Assembly: GCA_050734915.1 (NCBI GenBank)
Contig: JBOHUX010000053.1
Location: 1 to 13,547, forward strand
DNA length: 13,547 nt
Origin: JBOHUX01 sp050734915
GTDB taxonomy: Bacteria > Chloroflexota > Dormibacteria > Dormibacterales > Dormibacteraceae
Reading direction: 5' to 3'
Shown here: one piece after another, positions 1 to 6,471 of the stretch
How positions within the stretch are numbered: the first letter of the stretch is position 1
How the letters are laid out: every line of letters starts with the position of its first letter
The notes under the pieces: model-generated
What the model was told of the DNA's origin: nothing
Database searches by the model: none
The model's input: the letters and a program-made list of their open reading frames with translations, nothing else
Program-made: the position numbers and the translations under genes

Positions 1-574
1 GGGCACGGGCCGCCTCCGCCAGCGCGGCCATCAGCCGCGCCGCGGGGGCGAGCCGGCCGGGACCCGAGTGGCCGCTGGCGAGGCGCCCCGATTCCGGCTC
101 GACGACCACCATCCCGCGCGAGCGCACCCGGGCCAGGTTCTCCTCCACCGCCGCCTTGTCCCACATGGCATCGCTCATGGCGGGGGCGACCACGACCGGG
201 CAGCGCGCCGCCAGCAGCGCGGACGTGACCAGGTCGCCGGACTCTCCGTGGGCGGCGTGGGCGATCAGGTTGGCGGTGGCGGGGGCGACCAGGACGAGCT
301 GGGCCCAGTCGCCAAGCTCGACGTGCGCCTCGCCGGCGGCGCCGGGCTCGAAGATATCGCTCAGGACCGCGTGCCCGGTGAGGCCGGAGAAGGTGCTCGG
401 CCCGACGAACTCGCGCGCGGCGGCGGTCATCGCGACCCGGACCCGGCAGCCCGCCTGCACCAGCTGGGAGACGAGGTCGGCGACCTTGTAGGCGGAGATG
501 CCCCCCGCCACCAGCACCGCGATCCGCAGGCCCCGGATCTCGGGGGGCACGGGGGCCGCATCCAGAGGACTCAC
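1..574 (-). CDS. coaBC: CoaBC (Dfp) bifunctional phosphopantothenoylcysteine decarboxylase/synthase, N-terminal CoaC domain only, cut by the window edge
   Basis: This protein catalyses two steps of coenzyme A synthesis in the cytoplasm: joining 4'-phosphopantothenate to cysteine (CoaB) and FMN-dependent decarboxylation of the product (CoaC). Only 191 residues are visible, covering the CoaC flavoprotein domain; the CoaB domain lies beyond base 1. Visible motifs are the N-terminal strand and phosphate loop GGISAYK (about residues 24-30), the HVEL segment with the expected catalytic His84, VAPATAN (97-102), PAMSDAMW (131-138) and the GPGRL clamp (171-175). The usual PxMN Asn is Ser134, and the usual ACG Cys aligns with Ser167. 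The GTG start overlaps the gmk stop in a GTGA and follows a GGGGGTGAGG purine-rich stretch, which indicates translational coupling. Family assignment is firm; activity with the changed residues is not established. Confidence 0.9.
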   Translation of the reverse strand, partial: MSPLDAAPVPPEIRGLRIAVLVAGGISAYKVADLVSQLVQAGCRVRVAMTAAAREFVGPSTFSGLTGHAVLSDIFEPGAAGEAHVELGDWAQLVLVAPATANLIAHAAHGESGDLVTSALLAARCPVVVAPAMSDAMWDKAAVEENLARVRSRGMVVVEPESGRLASGHSGPGRLAPAARLMAALAEAARA

Positions 575-1185
575 GCCCTCACCCCCGGCCGGCGTACCCG
601 CTCGCGCCGGATCAGATCCAGGATCTCGGCGGCGGCCCGCCCGGCGTCCTCGTTGACGACGACGTGGTCGTAGCGGTCCGCGAACGTCATCTCCCACTCC
701 GCCAGACTCTGCCGGGCCGCCATCTCCTCCTCCGAGTCGGTTCCCCGCCGCGCCCGGCGCTCGACCAACTCGGCCATCGAGGGCGGGGCGATGAAGATGA
801 ACACGCCGTCCGGGCGCCGGCGGCGGACCAGCTCGGCGCCCTGGACCTCGATCTTGAGGATGATGTCACGGCCCTGGCTCTGCGCGGCCTCGACCGGGCG
901 CCGAGAGGTTCCGTAGAGGTGGCCGTTGTACTCCGCACTCTCCAGCAGCTCACCGGCGGCGGCGAACCGCCGGAACTCGTCCTCGCCCACGAAGTTGTAA
1001 TGCCGCCCCTGCACCTCGTACTCGCGGCGCGCCCGGGTCGTGTGGGAGACCGAGTACCTGAGGTTGGCATCGGCGGCCAGCATCCGCTTCACGATGGTGT
1101 CCTTGCCGACCCCGCTCGGCCCCGAGATGACGATCAACAGCCCCGCCCCCACAGACCGCGCGCCGGCCCCCTCGCATCCGCTCAT
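571..1185 (-). CDS. gmk: Guanylate kinase
   Basis: Gmk phosphorylates GMP to GDP with ATP and is essential for guanine nucleotide supply. The product is 204 residues, the usual family length. The P-loop GPSGVGKD is at 22-29, the GMP-binding segment SVSHTTR at 45-51, the EYNGHLYGT stretch at 85-93, IEVQGA at 112-117 and the lid region RRGTDSEEE at 146-154. The stretch after TTR reads RARREYEVQG rather than the common xPRPGEvdG, a modest local variation. The ATG at 1185 was chosen because it forms an ATGA overlap with the rluD stop and gives the normal length. A longer open frame continues upstream into rluD but has no homology there. It is followed directly by coaBC; rpoZ, which often lies between these two genes, is absent. 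Confidence 0.96.
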   Translation of the reverse strand: MSGCEGAGARSVGAGLLIVISGPSGVGKDTIVKRMLAADANLRYSVSHTTRARREYEVQGRHYNFVGEDEFRRFAAAGELLESAEYNGHLYGTSRRPVEAAQSQGRDIILKIEVQGAELVRRRRPDGVFIFIAPPSMAELVERRARRGTDSEEEMAARQSLAEWEMTFADRYDHVVVNEDAGRAAAEILDLIRRERVRRPGVRA

Positions 1186-2066
1186 CGCACCGATTCCAGG
1201 AACACCAGGAAGTCCGCCGGTGGCGCCACCTCGAAGGCCATCGTCTTGTCCGTCCCCGGGTGGCGAAGGCTCAGCTTCCACGCGTGCAGCATGGGCCGAT
1301 CGGGATCGCCCTGCCGGCGGCGGCCGTAGCGGACGTCGCCGGCCAGGGGGTGGCCGAGCGCGGCCAGGTGGACCCGGATCTGGTGGGTGCGGCCCGTGTC
1401 GAGCCGGCAGAGAAGCAGACTGTTCCCGCGCAGCCGCTCCAGGACCTCGTAGCGCGTGCGGGCGAAGCGGCCGCCCTCGACGACCGCCATCCGCTGGCGG
1501 TCCCGGGGATGCCGGCCGATCGCCCCCTCCAGCTCGCCGGCCGGTCCCGGCACCTCCCCCCGCGCGATGCCCAGGTAGGAGCGGGACATGGTGCGGTCCG
1601 CGAGTTGCCCGGCCAGGGCCCGGTGGGCGCCGTCGTCGCGGGCGACCACGATCAGGCCCGAGGTGCCCATGTCGAGGCGGTGGACGATCCCCGGCCGCTC
1701 CTCCCCGCCGGCCGCCGACCAGGGGCCGCCCCGCCCGAGCAGGGCGTGGACCAGGGTGCCCGTGTCATGTCCGGCGGACGGGTGCACGACCATCCCCGGC
1801 GGCTTGTCCACGACCATCAGCCGAGCATCCTCGTAGACGACCCGGATGGGGATCGTCTCCGGTGCCAGGCGCGAGGCCAGCGGTGGCGGGAGCGCCACCC
1901 GCACCGCGTCGCCCTCCGCGACCGGGTCCGAGACCCGGGCCGGACGGCCGTTCACCGAGACCAGCCCGCTCCGGATGAGACGGGCCGCGGCCGAACGACT
2001 CAGGTCCAGTTCGGCCCGTCCGGCGAGGTACCGGTCGAGCCGCGCCGCCGGCCCCTTCGCGGTCAG
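1182..2066 (-). CDS. rluD: RluA/RluD-family ribosomal large subunit pseudouridine synthase
   Basis: This enzyme converts specific uridines in 23S rRNA to pseudouridine. The 294-residue product has an N-terminal S4 RNA-binding domain (about 8-55, including LSRSAAARLIRSGLVSVNG) and the RluA catalytic domain with VDKPPGMVVHPS (86-97), the catalytic-Asp motif HRLDMGTSGL (129-138, Asp132) and GRTHQIRVHLAALGHPLAGD (225-244). No ATG, GTG or TTG lies between the lspA overlap and the S4 core. The CTG at 2066 overlaps the lspA stop as CTGA, with AAGG about ten bases upstream, and it gives the expected S4 N-terminus. I therefore assign a CTG start with moderate confidence. Which uridines it modifies (RluD, RluA or RluC type) cannot be decided from sequence; position next to lspA favours the RluD/YlyB type. 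Confidence 0.92.
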   Translation of the reverse strand: MTAKGPAARLDRYLAGRAELDLSRSAAARLIRSGLVSVNGRPARVSDPVAEGDAVRVALPPPLASRLAPETIPIRVVYEDARLMVVDKPPGMVVHPSAGHDTGTLVHALLGRGGPWSAAGGEERPGIVHRLDMGTSGLIVVARDDGAHRALAGQLADRTMSRSYLGIARGEVPGPAGELEGAIGRHPRDRQRMAVVEGGRFARTRYEVLERLRGNSLLLCRLDTGRTHQIRVHLAALGHPLAGDVRYGRRRQGDPDRPMLHAWKLSLRHPGTDKTMAFEVAPPADFLVFLESVR

Positions 2067-2563
2067 CTCGACTGGCCCTTGCGTAGGCCGTACCCGAGCA
2101 CCAGCGCCGCCACCCCGACGGTGATGGAGGCGTCGGCGACGTTGAAGACGGGCCAGAAGTGGAGCGCGACGAAATCTGTCACCGAGCCCCCGTTGAAGAG
2201 CCGGTCGTAGGCGTTGCCCAGGCTTCCGCCGAGGACCAGGCCCAGGAGGGGATCGATCCCCGAGAGGGTCCCTCGCCGGGCCTCGACGACGATCAGGGCG
2301 AGGGCGACCGCAAGGGACACGGCCAGGAAGAAGACCGAGCCGAGGGGAGCCACCCCGAAGGCCGCCCCCGAGTTCTGAACATGCGTGAGCCAGACCCGGT
2401 GATCGATGAGAGGATGCTCGACCCCGACCGGTATGCTGGCCTCGACCAGTGCCTTGGTGACGCGGTCGGCGACGAAGACGGCGACGGCGGTGGTGGCGAA
2501 CAGGACCCGACCCCAGGCGCCGCGGGCAGCTGACGGGGTCCGCTTCGCGGGCGCCTCGCGCAA
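2063..2563 (-). CDS. lspA: Lipoprotein signal peptidase (signal peptidase II)
   Basis: LspA is the inner-membrane aspartic protease that removes the signal peptide from lipidated prolipoproteins. The product is 166 residues with four predicted membrane helices (about 19-40, 72-93, 104-114 and 139-160). The diagnostic motifs are all present: ADRVTK (32-37), NSGAAF (64-69), GGSLGNAYDRLFNGGSVTDF (112-131) and FNVADASI (140-147). The catalytic pair is expected to be Asp130 and Asp144. The start is TTG at 2563, two bases after the ileS stop; no ATG or GTG occurs before the first membrane helix. It sits between ileS and rluD, a very common bacterial arrangement. The last four bases overlap the presumed CTG start of rluD. 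Confidence 0.96.
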   Translation of the reverse strand: MREAPAKRTPSAARGAWGRVLFATTAVAVFVADRVTKALVEASIPVGVEHPLIDHRVWLTHVQNSGAAFGVAPLGSVFFLAVSLAVALALIVVEARRGTLSGIDPLLGLVLGGSLGNAYDRLFNGGSVTDFVALHFWPVFNVADASITVGVAALVLGYGLRKGQSS

Positions 2564-2565
2564 GG

Positions 2566-5409
2566 TCAGCCCGCTCGCCGGAGCCCGATCCAGACCGGCT
2601 CCCCCTCGATCTCGAAGGCTGCCCCGTCCAGCTCCGCGGGGCGCTCGCGTCGCAGCTCGAGCGTGAGCGTCTCCGCCCGCACGGAGTCTCCGAACCGAGC
2701 CAGTGCTCGCTGGACATGGCCGTCCGGGGCCACCTCGTGGAACGTGTGGATGCGGTCCACGATGTTGAAGCCGGACCGCTTGCGCAGATCCTGGATCCGG
2801 CGGACCAGCTCGCGGGCGATGCCCTCGAGCCGCAGGTCATCGCTGATGGCGGTGTCCAGCTTGACCCGCGCGGCTCCGAAGGTGAGGCTCTTGACGTTCA
2901 GCTCCTCGCGGACGATGGCGGCGATGCCCTCCTCGAGCGGGTCTCCGGGAAGCTCCGCCCTCGCCAGCGGCTGCCGGACCTTGATCCGTGCCACCTCCCG
3001 GGCGGCGAGCCCCTGCTCGACGGCGCGGCGGGCGGAGGCCATCTGCCGCTCCAGCGCCCCGTCCCGGGCCGCCGGATCGGCGACCGGGAAGTCGGCCAGA
3101 TGCACGCTCCGCTCTCCGGTCAGGTTGCGGTGGAGGACCTCGGCCAGGAAGGGCATGAAAGGGGCCAGCAGCCGGGAGAGGGTGACCAGCGTCTGGTGGA
3201 GGGTCTGGTGGGCGGCCAGCTTGTCGCGGTCCGAGCCGGATTTCCAGAACCGCCGCCGGGAGCGGCGCACATACCAGTTGGAGAGGTCCTCCACGAACGC
3301 CTGGATGGGTCGCGCGGCGGCGTTGACGTCGTACCGATCGAGGCCCCCGTCCACCTCGGCGACGAGGTGGACGAGCTTGGAGAGGAGCCACCGGTCGAGG
3401 ACGGGCCGCTCCGCGTTCGGGATCGGGGGTTCGGCGCCAGCTTCGAAACCGTCGATGTTGGCGTAGGTGACGAAGAAGCTGTACACGTTCCAGAGGGTGA
3501 GCAGGAACTGGCGCACGATCTCCTGGAGCGTGGCGGGACCGAACTTGTAGCTCTCCCCGACCTCGGTCGTGTAGAAGAGCCAGCGCATCGCGTCCGACCC
3601 GTAGGTGTCGAAGACCTTCCAGGGGTCGAGGATGTTGCCCCGGGACTTGCTGGCCTTCCGGCCCGCCTCGTCGAGGATCAACCCCAGGCAGATCACGTTC
3701 CGGTAGGCGCCGCGCCGGAAGAGCAGGGTCGAGATCGCCAGCAGGGTGTAGAACCAGCCTCGGGTCTGGTCCAGCGCCTCACAGATGAAGTCGGCGGGAA
3801 AGCTCATCTCGAACGCGCGCGCGCCCTGCCGCGGGTAGCCCCGCTGGGCGAAGGGCATCGAGCCGGAGTCGAACCAGGCGTCGAGCACCTCGGGCACGCG
3901 GCGCATGGTGCCACCGCACTCGCACGCCAGCGTGACCTGGTCGATCTGGGGACGGTGAAGGTCGGCGTCGGGCGCGAGCCCGATCTCCTCCGCCGAGCCG
4001 ACGCAGCGCGCCGCCCCGCAGCTGTCGCAGACCCAGAAGGGGAGCGGCGTGCCCCAGTAGCGGGTCCGCGAGAAGGCCCAGTCGATGTTGTTCTCCAGCC
4101 AATCCCCCATCCTCCCGGTCTTGATGTGGGCCGGCACCCAGTTGGTGGCGGCGTTGTTCTCGAGCAGCAGGCGCTTGTGCTCCGAGGTGCGGATGAACCA
4201 CGAGTCGAGCGCGTAGTAGAGAAGGGGGGTGTCGCAGCGCCAGCAGAAGGGATAGGTGTGGGTGATGGTTCCCGAGCGGTAGAGGAGCCCCCGCTCACCG
4301 AGGTCCTCGATGATCTTGGGGTCGGCGTCCTTGACGAACATCCCGGCGAACTTCTCGACGTCCTCCAGGAACCGGCCCCGGAGGTCCACGACGTGGCGGA
4401 CGGGGATGCCCTTCTCCTCGCAGAGCCGAAGATCGTCCACTCCGTAGGCGGCCGCGGTGTGGACGACTCCGGTGCCCTCCTCCATGGAGACGAAGCCGGC
4501 CGCCACCACGTAGAAGGCACGCCGCTCGGGCCGCCGGTACGTGTAGAGCGGCTCGTAGTCGAGGTCCACGAGATCGGCGCCCGGCAGCCGGTCGACGACC
4601 TCGTAGGGGGCCTCCAGAACCTCGAGCCGGGCCGCCGCCACGATCAGATGCTCCTCGCCGACGCGCACCCGCACGTAGTCGGAGTCCGCGTCCACCGCGA
4701 GGGCAACGTTGCCGGGCAGTGTCCAGGGGGTCGTCGTCCATGCCAGCAGCGAGGTCTTCGGATCCTTGGCGAGCCGGAAGCGCACGAAGACGCTGGGGTC
4801 AGGGGTGTCGTCGCGATAGCCGAGGGCGAGCTCGTGGCTGGACAGCGGCGTCATGCACCGAGGGCAGTAGGGCGCGACCCGGAACCCCTTGTAGATGAGA
4901 CCGTCGTCCCACATCCGCCGCAGTGCCCACCAGACCGACTGCATGTACTCGGGCGTGAGCGTCCAGTACGCGTCCTGGTAGTCGAGCCAGAAGGCCATCC
5001 GCTCGGAGAACCGGGTCCAGGCCTCGACATAGCGGTGGACGCTCTCCCGGCAGAGCCGGTTGAACTCCGCGACGCCGAACTCCTCGATCTGCTGCTTGCC
5101 GGAGATCTTGAGCGCCTTCTCCACCTCCAGCTCGACCGGCAGGCCGTGCGTGTCCCAGCCCGCCTTGCGCTCCACGTAGAACCCCTTCATGGTCCGGTAG
5201 CGGCCAAAGAGGTCCTTGAACGCGCGTGACAGCGCGTGGTGCGTTCCCGGCCGGCCGTTGGCGGTCGGCGGCCCCTCGTAGAAGACAAAGCGGGGCGCTC
5301 CCTGCCGTCTGCGAAGGCTCTCCTGGAAGGTGCCGTCACGGGCCCAGAGGTCCATCACGCCCCGCTCGAGGGCGGGAAAGTCCGCCCGGCTTCCTACCGG
5401 CTCGAACAT
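2566..5409 (-). CDS. ileS: Isoleucyl-tRNA synthetase, type-2-like with a GxHH signature
   Basis: This enzyme charges tRNA-Ile with isoleucine. The product is 947 residues. The class I catalytic core has EGPPTANG (45-52), then GTHH (55-58) where most enzymes have HxGH, and KASKS (585-589) in place of KMSKS. The CP1 editing domain carries WTTTPWTLPGN and GTGVVHTAAAYGVDD (around 311-326), with Ala where HxAPxxG has Pro. Cys pairs (PYCPRC, PFCWRC, CDSC, CECGG) suggest metal sites. The C-terminal part (KVRQPLA, ELNVKSLTF, LEGIARELVRRIQDLRK) resembles the eukaryote/actinobacteria-like type 2 class, but the roughly 70-100 residues usually found between ELNVK and the RELVRRIQ helix are missing, which explains the shorter length. 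The ATG at 5409 begins the MFEPV...FP-LE N-terminus typical of the family. It lies 11 bases after yggT and 2 bases before lspA. Confidence 0.97.
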   Translation of the reverse strand: MFEPVGSRADFPALERGVMDLWARDGTFQESLRRRQGAPRFVFYEGPPTANGRPGTHHALSRAFKDLFGRYRTMKGFYVERKAGWDTHGLPVELEVEKALKISGKQQIEEFGVAEFNRLCRESVHRYVEAWTRFSERMAFWLDYQDAYWTLTPEYMQSVWWALRRMWDDGLIYKGFRVAPYCPRCMTPLSSHELALGYRDDTPDPSVFVRFRLAKDPKTSLLAWTTTPWTLPGNVALAVDADSDYVRVRVGEEHLIVAAARLEVLEAPYEVVDRLPGADLVDLDYEPLYTYRRPERRAFYVVAAGFVSMEEGTGVVHTAAAYGVDDLRLCEEKGIPVRHVVDLRGRFLEDVEKFAGMFVKDADPKIIEDLGERGLLYRSGTITHTYPFCWRCDTPLLYYALDSWFIRTSEHKRLLLENNAATNWVPAHIKTGRMGDWLENNIDWAFSRTRYWGTPLPFWVCDSCGAARCVGSAEEIGLAPDADLHRPQIDQVTLACECGGTMRRVPEVLDAWFDSGSMPFAQRGYPRQGARAFEMSFPADFICEALDQTRGWFYTLLAISTLLFRRGAYRNVICLGLILDEAGRKASKSRGNILDPWKVFDTYGSDAMRWLFYTTEVGESYKFGPATLQEIVRQFLLTLWNVYSFFVTYANIDGFEAGAEPPIPNAERPVLDRWLLSKLVHLVAEVDGGLDRYDVNAAARPIQAFVEDLSNWYVRRSRRRFWKSGSDRDKLAAHQTLHQTLVTLSRLLAPFMPFLAEVLHRNLTGERSVHLADFPVADPAARDGALERQMASARRAVEQGLAAREVARIKVRQPLARAELPGDPLEEGIAAIVREELNVKSLTFGAARVKLDTAISDDLRLEGIARELVRRIQDLRKRSGFNIVDRIHTFHEVAPDGHVQRALARFGDSVRAETLTLELRRERPAELDGAAFEIEGEPVWIGLRRAG

Positions 5410-5420
5410 GGCAGGACCGG

Positions 5421-5678
5421 TCAGAACCGGGTCGTGAGGCTGATGACGAAGAAGAGCACGATGGTGACCAGCATCGGCGAGATGTCGATGCCCGCGGCCA
5501 TCGGCAGCAGATTGCGGATCGGCCGCAGAACCGGCTCGGTGATCTTGTAAGAGAGTTCGTAGAGCCCGTAGAGGCCACTCGACCGCCGGGGGCTGAACCA
5601 GGAGAAGGCGACTCTCACGAAGATGGCCACGATCAGCGCGTAGCAGATGATCTGGATGAGGGACGCGAGAACGGACAT
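5421..5678 (-). CDS. yggT: YggT-family small integral membrane protein
   Basis: This 85-residue protein has two hydrophobic helices (about 5-25 and 67-83) joined by a loop with the family hallmark: FSWFSPRRSSG (25-35), then YKITEPVLRPIRNLLP (44-59). YggT proteins occur in bacteria and plastids (CCB3, YlmG). Proposed roles concern membrane insertion, cytochrome maturation or division-site and nucleoid distribution, but the biochemical function is not settled. It stands between yggS and ileS, the same neighbourhood as ylmG in Firmicutes and Actinobacteria, where sepF and divIVA usually flank it; neither is present here. The ATG at 5678 is the only start giving a complete first helix. A 75-base gap separates it from yggS. 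Confidence 0.92.
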   Translation of the reverse strand: MSVLASLIQIICYALIVAIFVRVAFSWFSPRRSSGLYGLYELSYKITEPVLRPIRNLLPMAAGIDISPMLVTIVLFFVISLTTRF

Positions 5679-5753
5679 GGCGGCATAGAGTCTGCACCAA
5701 CGCGAGGGCGAGGTTCCCGGCCCGGGGTCCGCCGATCGTGCGAGAGGCCGGCC
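5679..5753. other. Intergenic spacer between yggS and yggT with an imperfect palindrome
   Basis: This 75-base spacer contains a GC-rich imperfect palindrome at 5712-5730, with nine-base arms and two mismatched pairs around one central base. It could form a short hairpin in the transcript, but there is no T-run, so it is not a convincing intrinsic terminator. I saw no good sigma-70 promoter here. No function is claimed. Confidence 0.3.
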
Positions 5754-6398
5754 TCACGCCTCCCCAAACAGCGAGCGGCCCAATCGCAGCATCGTGCTCC
5801 CGGCTGCCACCGCGGCCTCGAAGTCCCCGCTCATGCCCATCGACAGCACCGGGAGCGCGGTTCCGCAGCGCTGCTCCGCCTCCTCTCGCAGGGCGGCCAA
5901 CTCCTCGAATGCGGCCCGGGGGTCGCCCGCCAGCGGACCCATCGCCATCAGGCCGCGCAGGGGCAACAGCCCCGCCACCAGCGCCGCCACCTCGACCGCC
6001 CGCTCGGGCGCGGTCCCGTGCTTGCCGGGCTCGCGAGCGACGTTGACCTGGAGGAGCACCGCCTGCGCCGGGGCGCGCTCCGCGATCGCCGCGGCGAGCG
6101 CCGGGGAGTCGATGGACTGGATGAGGTGGAAGCGGCCCGCCGCCCGCCTCACCTTGTTCGTCTGCAGGTGGCCGATCAGATGCCACTCGGCCCCGGGCAG
6201 CCGGCTCAGCTTGGGCAGCGCCTCCTGGACCCGGTTCTCGCCCAGCGCGGCCAGTCCGCAGGCGAGCGCATCCTGGCAGGCGGCGAGCCCGCGTCCTTTG
6301 GTGACGGCGAGGATCGTGATCTGGTCCGGATCTCGACCGGCGGATCGGATCCGCTCCCGGACCGCGTACAGCCGGGCTCCGACCGCCTCCGCGCTCAC
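5754..6398 (-). CDS. yggS: YggS/PROSC-family pyridoxal phosphate homeostasis protein
   Basis: YggS-type proteins (PLPBP) bind pyridoxal 5'-phosphate through a Schiff base and buffer the cofactor; no catalytic activity has been shown for the family. The product is 214 residues, slightly short of the usual 220-230. The PLP lysine lies in LAVTKG (Lys34), followed by GENRVQEALPK (53-63), WHLIGHLQTNKV (72-83), LLQVNVAREPGKHG (115-128), GLMAMG (149-154), LSMGMSGDFEAAV (185-197) and STMLRLGRSLFG (201-212). The GTG at 6398 begins the usual first helix; a TTG at 6479 overlapping pgeF would add 27 residues without recognisable homology. The pair pgeF-yggS is common next to division genes in many bacteria. 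Confidence 0.95.
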   Translation of the reverse strand: MSAEAVGARLYAVRERIRSAGRDPDQITILAVTKGRGLAACQDALACGLAALGENRVQEALPKLSRLPGAEWHLIGHLQTNKVRRAAGRFHLIQSIDSPALAAAIAERAPAQAVLLQVNVAREPGKHGTAPERAVEVAALVAGLLPLRGLMAMGPLAGDPRAAFEELAALREEAEQRCGTALPVLSMGMSGDFEAAVAAGSTMLRLGRSLFGEA

Positions 6399-6471
6399 TC
6401 GCTCAACGGGCGGAGGGATCTCATCGAGGGACCCCGGCGACTGTCGTCTGGCGTCACGCGACGGCCCCCGG

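Noticed and set aside
68..673. Plus-strand open frame across coaBC and the gmk end.
   Set aside because: It is the antisense shadow of two recognisable minus-strand genes, with His/Arg/Gly-rich low-complexity translation.
2067..2840. In-frame extension of rluD upstream into lspA and ileS.
   Set aside because: The extension lacks homology and overlaps two certain genes; RluD homology begins at about 2066.
2716..5229. An 837-codon open frame on the plus strand, opposite ileS.
   Set aside because: It is antisense to a certain gene in GC-rich DNA, where biased third positions suppress stops on the other strand. The translation is low-complexity (V, G, E, D, L, R) with no recognisable domain.
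5410..6186. In-frame extension of ileS upstream of 5409.
   Set aside because: It runs across yggT and yggS, translates to Arg/Gly/Ala-rich low-complexity sequence, and the IleRS homology begins exactly at the ATG at 5409.
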